This document shows, piece by piece, positions 7,519 through 15,900 of a DNA stretch of 29,444 nucleotides (within the stretch, counting starts at the first letter, position 1; every line of letters starts with the position of its first letter). The notes beneath the pieces are model-generated. The model was given only the letters and a program-made list of their open reading frames with translations. It did not search any database and was not told the DNA's origin. The stretch comes from Flavobacteriaceae bacterium UBA7433 (lineage in GTDB: Bacteria > Bacteroidota > Bacteroidia > Flavobacteriales > Flavobacteriaceae), in contig DLQL01000011.1 of NCBI GenBank assembly GCA_002477565.1, forward strand, positions 11,005-40,448. Direction: 5' to 3'. The position numbers and the translations under genes are program-made.

Positions 7519-9090
7519 ATGATTGAAACTGATTACCTTGTTGTTGGCTCTGGAATAGCTGGGCTTACCTATGCACTCAAAGTGGCACACCACGATACGA
7601 GTCGCAAAGTCGTCATTGTCACTAAAGCAGATAAAAGCGAGTCCAACACGAAGTATGCACAAGGAGGCATCGCTACGGTCTATGACACCGATGCAGATTC
7701 TTTTGAACAACACATTCAAGATACTTTGATTGCGGGAGACGGACTTTGCAAGGAAGAAGTAGTTCGGATGGTGGTTGAAGAAGGGCCAGCGCGTCTGAAA
7801 GAATTGATAGCTTGGGGGGTCCAGTTTGATGAAAACAACATCGGTGACTTTGACTTGGGAAAAGAAGGAGGACATTCTCAAAATCGAATTTTACACCACA
7901 AAGACATCACGGGTTATGAAATCGAAAGAGCCTTGTTGGTCATGATCTCAAAAACAAAAAACATCCAAGTCTTTGAAGAACACTACGCAATTGATTTTAT
8001 TACGGAGCACCATGTTCAAAAAGCACCCCTTGACCTACAAGACGAAATCACTTGCTTTGGTGCTTATGTTTTTGACAGCAATGCCAATCAAGTAAAAACA
8101 ATTGTTTCAAAAATCACATTGGTCGCATCAGGAGGAAGTGGACAGGCTTATACCACCACGACCAACCCGAGCATTGCTACGGGCGATGGTGTTGGGATGG
8201 CCTACCGCGCCAAGGCTGAAATCGAAGGTATGGAGTTTGTACAATTCCATCCGACCGCTTTGTTTCAGTCTCCACAAGAATCACCTGCATTTTTGATTTC
8301 CGAAGCTGTCCGTGGTTTTGGAGCGCGCTTGCGAACGGTCAAAGGAGAGTTTTTTATGCGCAAATACGACGAACGCGAGGAATTGGCTTCTCGAGATATC
8401 GTGGCAAGAGCCATTGATACCGAACTCAAAACGAGTGGAGACAATTATGTGTTTTTAGATTGCACACAACTCGATTTTGAAAAATTCAAAGAACACTTTC
8501 CCAACATCTTAGAAAAGTGCAACAGTCTTGGGATTGACATCCGAAAAAAGTGGATTCCAGTTGTCACGGCCGCACATTATATTTGTGGAGGTGTCAAAGT
8601 GAATCTCGACGGGGAAACTTCCATCAAAAACCTCTACGCTTGTGGCGAATGTTCGTACACAGGCTTGCACGGTGCCAATAGGTTGGCTTCCAATTCCTTG
8701 TTGGAAGCGCTTGTGTATTCTGAGAAAAGTTATTTGGCAAGCATTCAAGCCATCGATGCCTTGGCCTTGAGCGCCGATGTCCCCGAATGGGATGCCACAA
8801 ATACCTCCCAAAATAAAGAAAACATTTTGATCACACACGGGCGTTCTTCTGTTCAAAAGATTATGAGTGATTACGTCGGTATTGTCCGTTCCAATCGACG
8901 GTTGATCAGTGCTGAAAAGCGCTTGCGAATCATCTATGAAGAAACGGAAGAGCTGTACAAAGAATCCCTGATTTCAGTAGAATTGTGTGAGCTGCGGAAT
9001 TTGATTACAACGGCCTACCTCATCTGCGAGTTTTCACGAAATCGCAAAGAGAATCGGGGCGGATTTTTCAACAAAGATTTTGTGAGTTAG
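7519..9090 (+). CDS. nadB: L-aspartate oxidase
   Basis: The protein has 523 residues and is a flavoprotein that oxidises L-aspartate to iminoaspartate, the substrate of NadA. It has an N-terminal FAD-binding loop VVGSGIAGL (8-16), NTKYAQGGIA, FHPTALF, ISEAVRGFGARL, SRDIVARAI and the C-terminal FAD/substrate region GECSYTGLHGANRLASNSL. All are shared with the succinate dehydrogenase/fumarate reductase flavoprotein superfamily, but the length and the nadA neighbour point to NadB. Its stop lies only 3 bases from the stop of the convergent pyrophosphohydrolase gene, with no terminator hairpin between them. Confidence 0.97.
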   Translation: MIETDYLVVGSGIAGLTYALKVAHHDTSRKVVIVTKADKSESNTKYAQGGIATVYDTDADSFEQHIQDTLIAGDGLCKEEVVRMVVEEGPARLKELIAWGVQFDENNIGDFDLGKEGGHSQNRILHHKDITGYEIERALLVMISKTKNIQVFEEHYAIDFITEHHVQKAPLDLQDEITCFGAYVFDSNANQVKTIVSKITLVASGGSGQAYTTTTNPSIATGDGVGMAYRAKAEIEGMEFVQFHPTALFQSPQESPAFLISEAVRGFGARLRTVKGEFFMRKYDEREELASRDIVARAIDTELKTSGDNYVFLDCTQLDFEKFKEHFPNILEKCNSLGIDIRKKWIPVVTAAHYICGGVKVNLDGETSIKNLYACGECSYTGLHGANRLASNSLLEALVYSEKSYLASIQAIDALALSADVPEWDATNTSQNKENILITHGRSSVQKIMSDYVGIVRSNRRLISAEKRLRIIYEETEELYKESLISVELCELRNLITTAYLICEFSRNRKENRGGFFNKDFVS

Positions 9091-9093
9091 CGA

Positions 9094-9480
9094 CTAATTG
9101 TCCAATATTTTTTGGATGTTTGGTTTGAAGTAGGAAGGGCCTTTGAGGACCTTGCCGTCTTCGCGGTATATGGGTTTTCCGTCGGCACCCAATTTGCTCA
9201 TGTTGCTGCGTTGGATTTCATTGAAGACTTCCTCAATTTTGTGCTGCATGCCGTGTTCCAAAATGGTGCCACAAAGGATGTACAACATGTCTCCTAGGGC
9301 ATCTGCCACTTCCACCAAATCGTTGTCGTTGGCAGCTTCTAGATACTCCTCATTTTCTTCTGCCATCAAATTGAACCGCAGGTTGTTTTTTTTCTTCCCA
9401 AGATCTGCAATCGGTGCGTGATTGATGCCCAGTCGAAACGACTCGTGAAATTCTTGAACGGCTTGGATTTTATTTTTCAT
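9094..9480 (-). CDS. MazG / PRA-PH-like nucleotide pyrophosphohydrolase
   Basis: The protein has 128 residues and an all-alpha NTP pyrophosphohydrolase core. The metal-binding acidic pattern is ExxE in EENEEYLEAA (41-50; Glu42, Glu45) followed by ExxD in EVADALGDMLYI (57-68; Glu57, Asp60). This combination is typical of the MazG/HisE/dUTPase superfamily, which hydrolyses nucleoside triphosphates or related phosphates to monophosphates plus pyrophosphate. It is not the HisE domain of a histidine operon, since no his genes are nearby. A role in clearing non-canonical nucleotides is plausible but inferred. It converges tightly on nadB. Confidence 0.85.
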   Translation of the reverse strand: MKNKIQAVQEFHESFRLGINHAPIADLGKKKNNLRFNLMAEENEEYLEAANDNDLVEVADALGDMLYILCGTILEHGMQHKIEEVFNEIQRSNMSKLGADGKPIYREDGKVLKGPSYFKPNIQKILDN

Positions 9481-9525
9481 GGGAGGTGCTTTTTGGGTTT
9501 TTAGGGACGGATTGTAACGATAAAC

Positions 9526-9556
9526 TTTAGGGATCCGTCTGTTTTGTTTATTTTTG
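9526..9556 (+). promoter_or_regulatory. Promoter of the small membrane protein gene
   Basis: TTTA (9526-9529) resembles the -33 TTTG. A 19-base spacer leads to an exact -7 TATTTTTG at 9549-9556, 16 bases before the ATG at 9573. Confidence 0.5.
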
Positions 9557-9572
9557 TCTAAAATACAAAATT

Positions 9573-9761
9573 ATGTTTAGTAACGGTCAATTGATTTTTG
9601 CAGGATGCTTTGTAGTTGCCTTTGTAGGCTTGATGATTTGGAGCTATGCAAAAGATAAAAAATTGCATCAAATTCATTACAAAAGCGGTGCTTTTAAAGT
9701 GGGCATTGCTTGCATTCTTACCATTTTTGTATTCATCGTACTCCGGATCATCATTCACTGA
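9573..9761 (+). CDS. Small two-helix membrane protein, conserved flavobacterial hypothetical
   Basis: The protein has 62 residues: a hydrophobic helix (about 7-25), a short basic segment rich in Lys and His (26-42; YAKDKKLHQIHYKSGAFK), and a second hydrophobic helix (about 43-61). A good -33/-7 promoter sits immediately upstream, which supports a real gene. I recall similar approximately 60-residue proteins starting MFS-GQLIFA in flavobacterial genomes, with no assigned function. By the positive-inside rule both ends would face the periplasm and the basic loop the cytoplasm. Its last 7 bases overlap the 3' end of the convergent DUF423 gene. Confidence 0.75.
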   Translation: MFSNGQLIFAGCFVVAFVGLMIWSYAKDKKLHQIHYKSGAFKVGIACILTIFVFIVLRIIIH

Positions 9762-10144
9762 GAGCTCCTTCTCTTTTTGTAGTAAGTTCGAGCCAATTGC
9801 AACCAGCCAAGCATCAAGACAAGTCCACCCAATGGGGTGACAAACCAAATGGTTTTAGCGGGAATGTTTCCGACAGTAATTGCGTATAAGGATCCTGAAA
9901 AAAGAAAGATTCCAACCAAAAATAAATAGCTGATTTTTTGTTTTTCCCTTTCCGAAAAAGAACGGTTTGCATTTGCAAGTAACAAGGCCAAGACATGAAA
10001 CATCTGGTAGCGAACACCTGTTTCAAAATTTTTCAAGGCTGTTGCCGATAGCGTGTCTTGCAAAGCGTGAGCACCAAAAGCGCCGAGCAGGATGCAGAGC
10101 ATTCCCAAAAGGGTCGTAATGATGAATATCTGATGGGTTTTCAT
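9755..10144 (-). CDS. DUF423 family membrane protein
   Basis: The protein has 129 residues and four predicted membrane helices (about 5-25, 45-62, 72-90, 98-116). GAFGAHAL (21-28) and FETGVRYQMFH (40-50) are the DUF423 signature, and FVTPLGGLVLMLGW (101-114) covers the last helix. The molecular function of the family is unknown. ATG 10144 is chosen because it gives the usual family start. A TTG eight codons upstream coincides with the -7 box and is unlikely to be used. The 3' end overlaps the last codons of the convergent small membrane protein gene. Confidence 0.88.
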   Translation of the reverse strand: MKTHQIFIITTLLGMLCILLGAFGAHALQDTLSATALKNFETGVRYQMFHVLALLLANANRSFSEREKQKISYLFLVGIFLFSGSLYAITVGNIPAKTIWFVTPLGGLVLMLGWLQLARTYYKKRRSSQ

Positions 10145-10165
10145 ACTGTTTGAGTTGTTGTTTTT

Positions 10166-10196
10166 CAAAAGTAACTTTATTTTTTTTTCAAACCAA
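10166..10196 (-). promoter_or_regulatory. Promoter of the DUF423 gene
   Basis: Minus-strand TACTTTTG (10166-10173) is an exact -7 match. A minus-strand TTG at 10194-10196, 20 bases upstream, can serve as the -33 element. Confidence 0.45.
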
Positions 10197-10211
10197 GTTG
10201 CGAAGTACTTC

Positions 10212-10241
10212 TTTGATTTTCTAAAAGATTGCTTACATTCG
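10212..10241 (+). promoter_or_regulatory. Promoter of the rhodanese lipoprotein gene
   Basis: TTTG (10212-10215) is followed after 18 bases by TACATTCG (10234-10241), which differs from TAnnTTTG at one position. Transcription would begin near 10248, shortly before ATG 10261. Confidence 0.4.
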
Positions 10242-10260
10242 TAGGGCCAGATTATCTCCT

Positions 10261-10686
10261 ATGAAATATTCTTATGTAATTTTCATCATCTTGACAGTTC
10301 TTGTTTTTTCAGCTTGCAAACAAGTAAAAAAGCACAGTTCGAATTCTGTAAAAGAACAAGCTTTTCCGATAAAAACCATTTCGGTTGCGACACTCAAAGC
10401 ACATAGAAAAGTCAAAAAGGTACTATTGCTCGATGTTCGAACGCCCGAAGAAACAGCTGAAGGCCATATAAAAGCTGCGGTATTTTTGGACTATTACCGT
10501 TCAGACTTTCAAACACAAATTCAAAAATTTCCAAAGGACGAGCCGGTTTACATCTATTGCCGCTCGGGAAATCGCAGTCGCAAAGCAGCCCAAAAACTTG
10601 CAGCCCTAGGGTTTCGTGACGTTTACAATATTGAAGGAGGTTTCCAAGCTTGGAAGACAGCTGAAATCGGAAATGGTTCCAATTAA
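10261..10686 (+). CDS. Rhodanese-domain lipoprotein
   Basis: The protein has 141 residues. A lipoprotein signal peptide ends in VFSAC, with Cys19 as the lipidation site, so the protein should be anchored facing the periplasm. The residues after Cys19 (KQVKK) are basic, so there is no acidic lipoprotein export signal for the cell surface. One rhodanese domain (about 37-135) contains LLLDVRTPEE (55-64) and the active-site loop YCRSGNRS (99-106), where Cys100 would carry the persulfide. Single-domain rhodaneses transfer sulfane sulfur to thiols; the physiological acceptor is unknown. The gene stands alone with its own promoter. Confidence 0.9.
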   Translation: MKYSYVIFIILTVLVFSACKQVKKHSSNSVKEQAFPIKTISVATLKAHRKVKKVLLLDVRTPEETAEGHIKAAVFLDYYRSDFQTQIQKFPKDEPVYIYCRSGNRSRKAAQKLAALGFRDVYNIEGGFQAWKTAEIGNGSN

Positions 10687-10786
10687 TTTTTTTTGCATGA
10701 CTTTTGTAATGGGACGTCAAACTTTTTCTTAAGACAAAAGGAATTGCTGGATCGATAAATCGGAATCAGTAAAAGCTGGTTTTTTT

Positions 10787-10807
10787 GGTTTTAAAGGTTG
10801 TAAAACC
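10787..10807 (+). terminator. Possible weak terminator after the rhodanese gene
   Basis: GGTTTTA (10787-10793) and TAAAACC (10801-10807) form a 7-bp stem with a 7-base loop, followed by TCACATTTTT. The stem is AT-rich and the T-run is offset by four bases. The hairpin directly abuts the stop of the convergent trmN6 gene. Confidence 0.3.
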
Positions 10808-11518
10808 TCACATTTTTAGGTAGAAATCTTGTACCAATTCAATGTACTCTTTGGTGTAGACATGCCGGTCTGTTTCGATTTGCAAGTCGCTGTAGGTAGG
10901 TTGTACCTTTGAAAAAGAAAACTCGAGCAAGCTTCTTTTTATTGGGCTGTGTTGGTTTCCACGAACACGACAGCATTTTTGCAAATGCAGTCCGTACGGC
11001 AAAGCACTTTCGATCAACTTCCTCTCTTCTTGAAAAGGAATGATGAGAGCAAAGCGTCCCTTTGCAGCTAGCAAATGGGAGACTCCTGCGAGCAAATGCG
11101 CAAAGGGTAGGGCATCTTCAAAACGCGCTTTGTTGCGTTGTGCATCTTCCGAGGGAAATGCGCCTGTATAAAAAGGAGGGTTGGAGACAATCAGTTCATA
11201 ACAGTCCTCTATTTCTTCTGCAAACTCTTGTAGAGAGGCATGGTATCCAAACAAGCGATCTCCCCAGGGGCTGTTTTCGAAGTTTTCGACGGCTTGTTCA
11301 AAAGCAGGTCCGTCGATTTCGATGGCATCGATAATTTCGGCGGCACTCCTTTGTGCCAACTGCAAGGCGATGACACCCGTTCCAGTACCAATGTCAAGAA
11401 TGGAAGCTTCTGTTTTTGAGGTTGCCCAAGCTCCTAATAAGACTCCATCGGTGCCTATTTTCATGGCACATTGGTCTTGAGCAACTGCAAATTCTTTGAA
11501 TTGAAAAGGAGCACTCAT
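10808..11518 (-). CDS. trmN6: tRNA1(Val) (adenine(37)-N6)-methyltransferase, TrmN6/YfiC family
   Basis: The protein has 236 residues and a Rossmann methyltransferase fold. FKEFAVAQDQCAMKIGTDG (7-25) is the typical N-terminus, LDIGTGTGVIAL (41-52) binds SAM, and SNPPF (112-116) is the catalytic motif of N6-adenine methyltransferases. The C-terminal RHVYTKEYIELVQDFYLKM matches YfiC/TrmN6 proteins. The expected reaction is m6A formation at A37 of tRNA-Val. It is the third gene of the minus-strand group rpsP-rimM-trmN6. The 51-base gap to rimM contains no -7 box, so co-transcription is likely. Confidence 0.88.
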   Translation of the reverse strand: MSAPFQFKEFAVAQDQCAMKIGTDGVLLGAWATSKTEASILDIGTGTGVIALQLAQRSAAEIIDAIEIDGPAFEQAVENFENSPWGDRLFGYHASLQEFAEEIEDCYELIVSNPPFYTGAFPSEDAQRNKARFEDALPFAHLLAGVSHLLAAKGRFALIIPFQEERKLIESALPYGLHLQKCCRVRGNQHSPIKRSLLEFSFSKVQPTYSDLQIETDRHVYTKEYIELVQDFYLKM

Positions 11519-11569
11519 GGTTGAAAGTTTTGAATTTGGACGTTGTCTGAGGAGCTGTTTCTTAAAAAA

Positions 11570-12094
11570 TTAGCGGTACATGTCGAGCAGTCCTGCAGGA
11601 GTTTTTAAGAGGATTTTTTGCTGTTCTCGATCGATCTTCACGATAAAATCATCAATCATTGGAACCAAAATCTGCATTCCTTCCTTCTCAATTTCAAACA
11701 AAGGTTGGGCCGAACTGTCGTTGACTCCTGTAACGGTCCCAATGGCTCCATAGGCAATATCTTCCGCAGCAAAGCCAATGATTTCGTGAAAGTAAAATTT
11801 CTTTCCTGTCAATTTTGGCAGCATGCTTAGGGGAAGGTAAACTCCTGCTTTTAGGAGGGCATCTGCATCCGCTTCTGATTGGATGGTTTCAAAATTGACC
11901 CGCAGTTGGTTGCCTTTTTGCAGCAAGGAGTCTTTGATAAAAAATGGAATCATGTTGTTGCCAATATTGACAAAAACAGATTCCATTTCTTGGTATAATT
12001 CGGGTTCGTCGGTGTCCAATTTGAGCACCACTTCTCCCTTAAAACTGTGTTTTCTAACGATTCGGCCTAAATAAAAACAATCTTCTTTACGCAT
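11570..12094 (-). CDS. rimM: 16S rRNA processing protein RimM
   Basis: The protein has 174 residues. The N-terminal RimM barrel (about 5-85) starts with CFYLGRIVRKHSFKGEVVLKL-like residues, and a PRC-barrel domain follows (about 98-170), with FYFHEIIGF and ILVPMIDDFI. RimM assists late maturation of the 30S head and binds protein S19. It lies 15 bases after rpsP on the same strand, reproducing the widespread rpsP-rimM pairing. Confidence 0.95.
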   Translation of the reverse strand: MRKEDCFYLGRIVRKHSFKGEVVLKLDTDEPELYQEMESVFVNIGNNMIPFFIKDSLLQKGNQLRVNFETIQSEADADALLKAGVYLPLSMLPKLTGKKFYFHEIIGFAAEDIAYGAIGTVTGVNDSSAQPLFEIEKEGMQILVPMIDDFIVKIDREQQKILLKTPAGLLDMYR

Positions 12095-12109
12095 CTCGTT
12101 TTTAGAAAA

Positions 12110-12721
12110 TTACTCTGCCGCTTTTTCTTCAGTAGCTTCTGCTTCGGGAGCAGGAGCTTCTGTAGCTTCCGCTTCTGGACTAGCTGCTGCCTCGGCTGCT
12201 GCTTGTGCTTCTGCAGCTTCTGCAGCCTTTGCTGCTTCTACTGCCGCAGCTTCTGCTTTGATCGCATCTTCAGCTGCTTTTGCATCGTCAATACGTTTTT
12301 GGTTTACTGCCTGCTCTGCAGCAAATTCAGCTGCTTTTACAGCGGCTTCTGAAGCAGTCAAACCGTCTTTTTTCGCTTGAATTTTGGCTTCTTTCTCAGT
12401 TGCCCAAGCGTTGAATTTTTCTTCAGCTTGTTCGCTGGTAATCGCTCCTTTGCGAACACCAATTTCCAAGTGGTTTTTCAACATTGCTCCCTTGTAAGAT
12501 AAGATCGTTTTCGCCGTATCTGTAGGTTGTGCTCCGTTTTGCAACCATTTCACAGCCCCGTCGATATCCAATTCGATGGTTGCAGGATTTGTGTTGGGAT
12601 CGTAAGTTCCTAATTTCTCTAAGAATTTACCATCACGCTTTGAACGTGCATCTGCGGCAACAATTGCATAAAATGGTTTTCCTTTTTTACCGTGTCTCTG
12701 TAGTCTAATTTTTACTGACAT
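12110..12721 (-). CDS. rpsP: 30S ribosomal protein S16 with long Ala/Glu-rich tail
   Basis: The first approximately 80 residues are a standard bS16 (VKIRLQRHGKKGKPFYAIVA, DGKFLEKLGTYDPNTNP, AVKWLQNGAQPT). Many bacterial S16 proteins stop near residue 80-90. This one continues to 203 residues, with an Ala/Glu/Lys-rich helix-forming region (about 110-170) and a Pro/Ala/Glu end (about 175-203). Such extensions are common in Bacteroidota S16; what the tail contacts is unknown to me. It is the first gene of the rpsP-rimM-trmN6 operon. The mRNA leader contains a small hairpin AAGGT-CGAGC-ACCTT (plus-strand 12733-12747). Confidence 0.97.
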   Translation of the reverse strand: MSVKIRLQRHGKKGKPFYAIVAADARSKRDGKFLEKLGTYDPNTNPATIELDIDGAVKWLQNGAQPTDTAKTILSYKGAMLKNHLEIGVRKGAITSEQAEEKFNAWATEKEAKIQAKKDGLTASEAAVKAAEFAAEQAVNQKRIDDAKAAEDAIKAEAAAVEAAKAAEAAEAQAAAEAAASPEAEATEAPAPEAEATEEKAAE

Positions 12722-12764
12722 AATTTAAATTTTAAGGTGCTCGACCTTGATTATTAATAGGCTG

Positions 12765-12772
12765 CAAAAATA
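12765..12772 (-). promoter_or_regulatory. Bacteroidota -7 promoter box of the rpsP operon
   Basis: Minus-strand TATTTTTG is an exact TAnnTTTG match, 43 bases before the rpsP ATG. A weak -33 candidate (TGG) lies near 12791. Confidence 0.5.
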
Positions 12773-12997
12773 CACTTTTTTGGGAGAATACCATTTGTAT
12801 TCAGAAATAAATAAACTTTTTTTTGACAAGGGGCTGCTTCTTTTATTCCTGTCTCCATTTTGGAGGGATGTACACAGCGCTCTAGTTCCATTTTTTTGAG
12901 TGCAATTTACCCGTGTTTTGTTGATAAAAACATCTCAAAGAGAACGATAAATTGATTACTTTTAAAGACTTTAAAAAACCACGAACAAGACCCTCTT

Positions 12998-15900
12998 ATG
13001 TATTTGATATTTGACACTGAAACTACCGGATTGCCCAAGAATTGGAAAGCGCCTATCAGTGATACGGACAATTGGCCTCGGTGTGTGCAAATCGCTTGGC
13101 AACTCCACGATTCGATGGGGCAGCTTTTAGAACACGATGCTTTTTTAGTGCAGCCCGAAGGATACAACATCCCTTACGATGCAGAACAAATTCACGGAAT
13201 TTCTACCGACTTGGCTTTGGAGCAAGGGATCGTATTGAAAGAAGTTCTTGAAAAATTCAACACAGCACTTGGGAAAACTACATTTGTAGTGGGTCAAAAT
13301 GTTGGTTTTGACATCAACATCATGGGCTGTGAATTTTTCCGTTTGGGCATCGAAAACCCCTTGGCCACTTTGCCTGTTTTGGATACCTGTACTGAAGTCA
13401 CAGCTCAAATCTGTCAAATCGAAGGAGGACGTGGTGGGAAGTTCAAACTTCCTACGCTCACAGAGCTGCACCAGCATTTGTTTGGGGTTGGTTTTGGGGA
13501 AGCACACAATGCCACTGCGGATGTGGAGGCGACTACCCGTTGTTTTTTAGAATTGCTTCGCAAGCAGGTGTTTGGTTTGGAAGAGCTCAAAGCAGCTCCC
13601 GATTACCTGCAACAATTCAACAAGGCGAATCCGAATCCCATTCAGGTAGTTGGTTTAAAACACTCCAACCTTAAGAAGAAAAGTGAGCAAATTCGAAAGC
13701 GACAAGCCGCTCAGCATTCAGATCCGACCATCGACGTTTCCAAAAACGAAGACAGCCTGAAAGAGGTCTCTTTTGCACACCTGCACAACCATACCCAATA
13801 CTCTGTCTTGCAATCTACCATACAGGTTCAGGAATTGGTGGCAGAAGCTGGTCGACAGAAAATGCCTGCTGTCGCACTCACTGATACGGGAAATATGATG
13901 GCTGCCTTTCATTTTGTAAGCGCAGTAGCGAGTCACAACAAAGCGGCAAAAGCCGCCAATGAAGAAGCGGAAGCCAACGGCGAAACCCCCAAAGAAACAC
14001 TGATCAAACCCCTCGTGGGTTGTGAGTTTCACGTATGTGAGGACCATGCAGATAAAACGCGAAAAGACAACGGGTACCAGGTGGTGTTTTTGGCCAAAAA
14101 TAAAAACGGCTACCACAATTTGGCAAAAATGTCATCGATAGCCTTTGTTGACGGGTTTTACTACTTGCCTCGGATTGACAAAAAAATCATCGCTCAGTAC
14201 AAGGAAGATCTTATCGTATTGACAGGGAATACCTATGGGGAAGTGCCCAACAAAATTCTCAATATCGGTGAAAAACAAGCAGAGGAAGCTTTGTGTTGGT
14301 GGAAAGAGACTTTTGGGGAGGATTTGTACATCGAATTGATGCGCCACGGGCAAGAAGATGAAAATCACATCAACAAAGTTCTGTTGGAGTTTTCCAAAAA
14401 GCACCAAATCAAAACGGTGGCCACCAACAATACCTTTTACCTAAGAAAAGAAGATGCCAACGCACACGATATTTTGCTCTGTGTCAAAGATGGAGAAAAG
14501 CAAGCGACACCTATTGGAAGAGGAAGAGGCTACCGTTATGGCTTGCCAAATTCAGAGTACTATTTCAAGTCTTCGAAGGAGATGAAAGCCCTGTTTGTAG
14601 ATGTTCCGCAAGCCATTCTCAACATCGAAGAGGTAGTAGCGAAAATAGAGCCTTTTGTATTGGCCCGCGATGTCTTATTGCCCGCTTTTGATATAGAAAC
14701 ACAATTTCAAGATGCCCAAGATCTTGCCGATGGTGGCAAAAGGGGTGAAAATAATTATTTGCGTCACATCACCTACTTGGGAGCCCAAAAGCGGTATGAA
14801 GAACTTACGGACAGCATTCGCGAGCGCTTGGACTTTGAATTGGATGTCATTGCCAAAACAGGCTATCCAGGATATTTCTTGATTGTAGAAGACTTTATCC
14901 GTGCCGCTCGCGGAATGGGTGTTTCTGTCGGGCCTGGAAGGGGTTCAGCTGCGGGATCAGTCGTGGCTTATTGTTTGAAGATTACCAACATAGATCCCAT
15001 CAAATACGACTTGCTTTTTGAGCGATTTCTAAATCCAGAAAGGGTGTCCATGCCCGATATTGATATTGATTTTGATGACGAAGGTAGGGGGCGCGTCATG
15101 GATTATGTGATTGAAAAATACGGATCCAATCAGGTAGCACAAATCATTACTTATGGAACCATGGCAGCTAAATCTGCCATCCGAGATACGGCACGTGTCT
15201 TGGATTTGCCTTTGTACGATGCCGATCGCATAGCCAAATTGGTTCCCGGGATGAAGCTTAAAAAATTGTTTTCGTTGGATGATAAAGGTTTGAAGGACAA
15301 ATTGCGTTCTGATGAAATCGAATTGGTCAACGAACTAAAAACCTTGTCATTGGGTTCCGACTTACAGGCAGAAACCATCAACAAAGCACGTGTCTTGGAA
15401 GGTTCTGTTCGAAATACAGGAATTCATGCCTGTGGAGTCATCATCACTCCTGATGACATCACGAAGTTTGTACCGGTGGCTTTGGCCAAAGATTCAGACA
15501 TGTATGTCACGCAGTTTGACAACTCCGTTGTGGAAGATGCTGGCTTGTTGAAAATGGATTTCTTGGGCTTGAAAACTTTGACCTTGATCAAGCACACCGT
15601 CAAAATTGTCAAGGCAAAACACGGAGTCAAACTCGATCCTGAAAACTTTCCATTGGACGATGTCAAAACCTACGAGCTTTTTCAACGAGGAGAGACTGTA
15701 GGGATTTTTCAATACGAATCTCCTGGGATGCAAAAATACATGAAGGAGTTGAAACCGACTGTTTTTGCAGATTTGATAGCGATGAACGCCTTGTACCGAC
15801 CGGGACCGATTGAATACATTCCAAGTTTTATCAACAGAAAACACGGCCACGAGGAGATCGAATACGATTTGGACGCCATGGAAGAGTATCTGGAAGAGAC

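Noticed and set aside
12853..12865. Small palindrome CTCCA-TTT-TGGAG in the rpsP-dnaE intergenic region.
   Set aside because: Five-base-pair stem without a T-run or repeated copy; compatible with chance.
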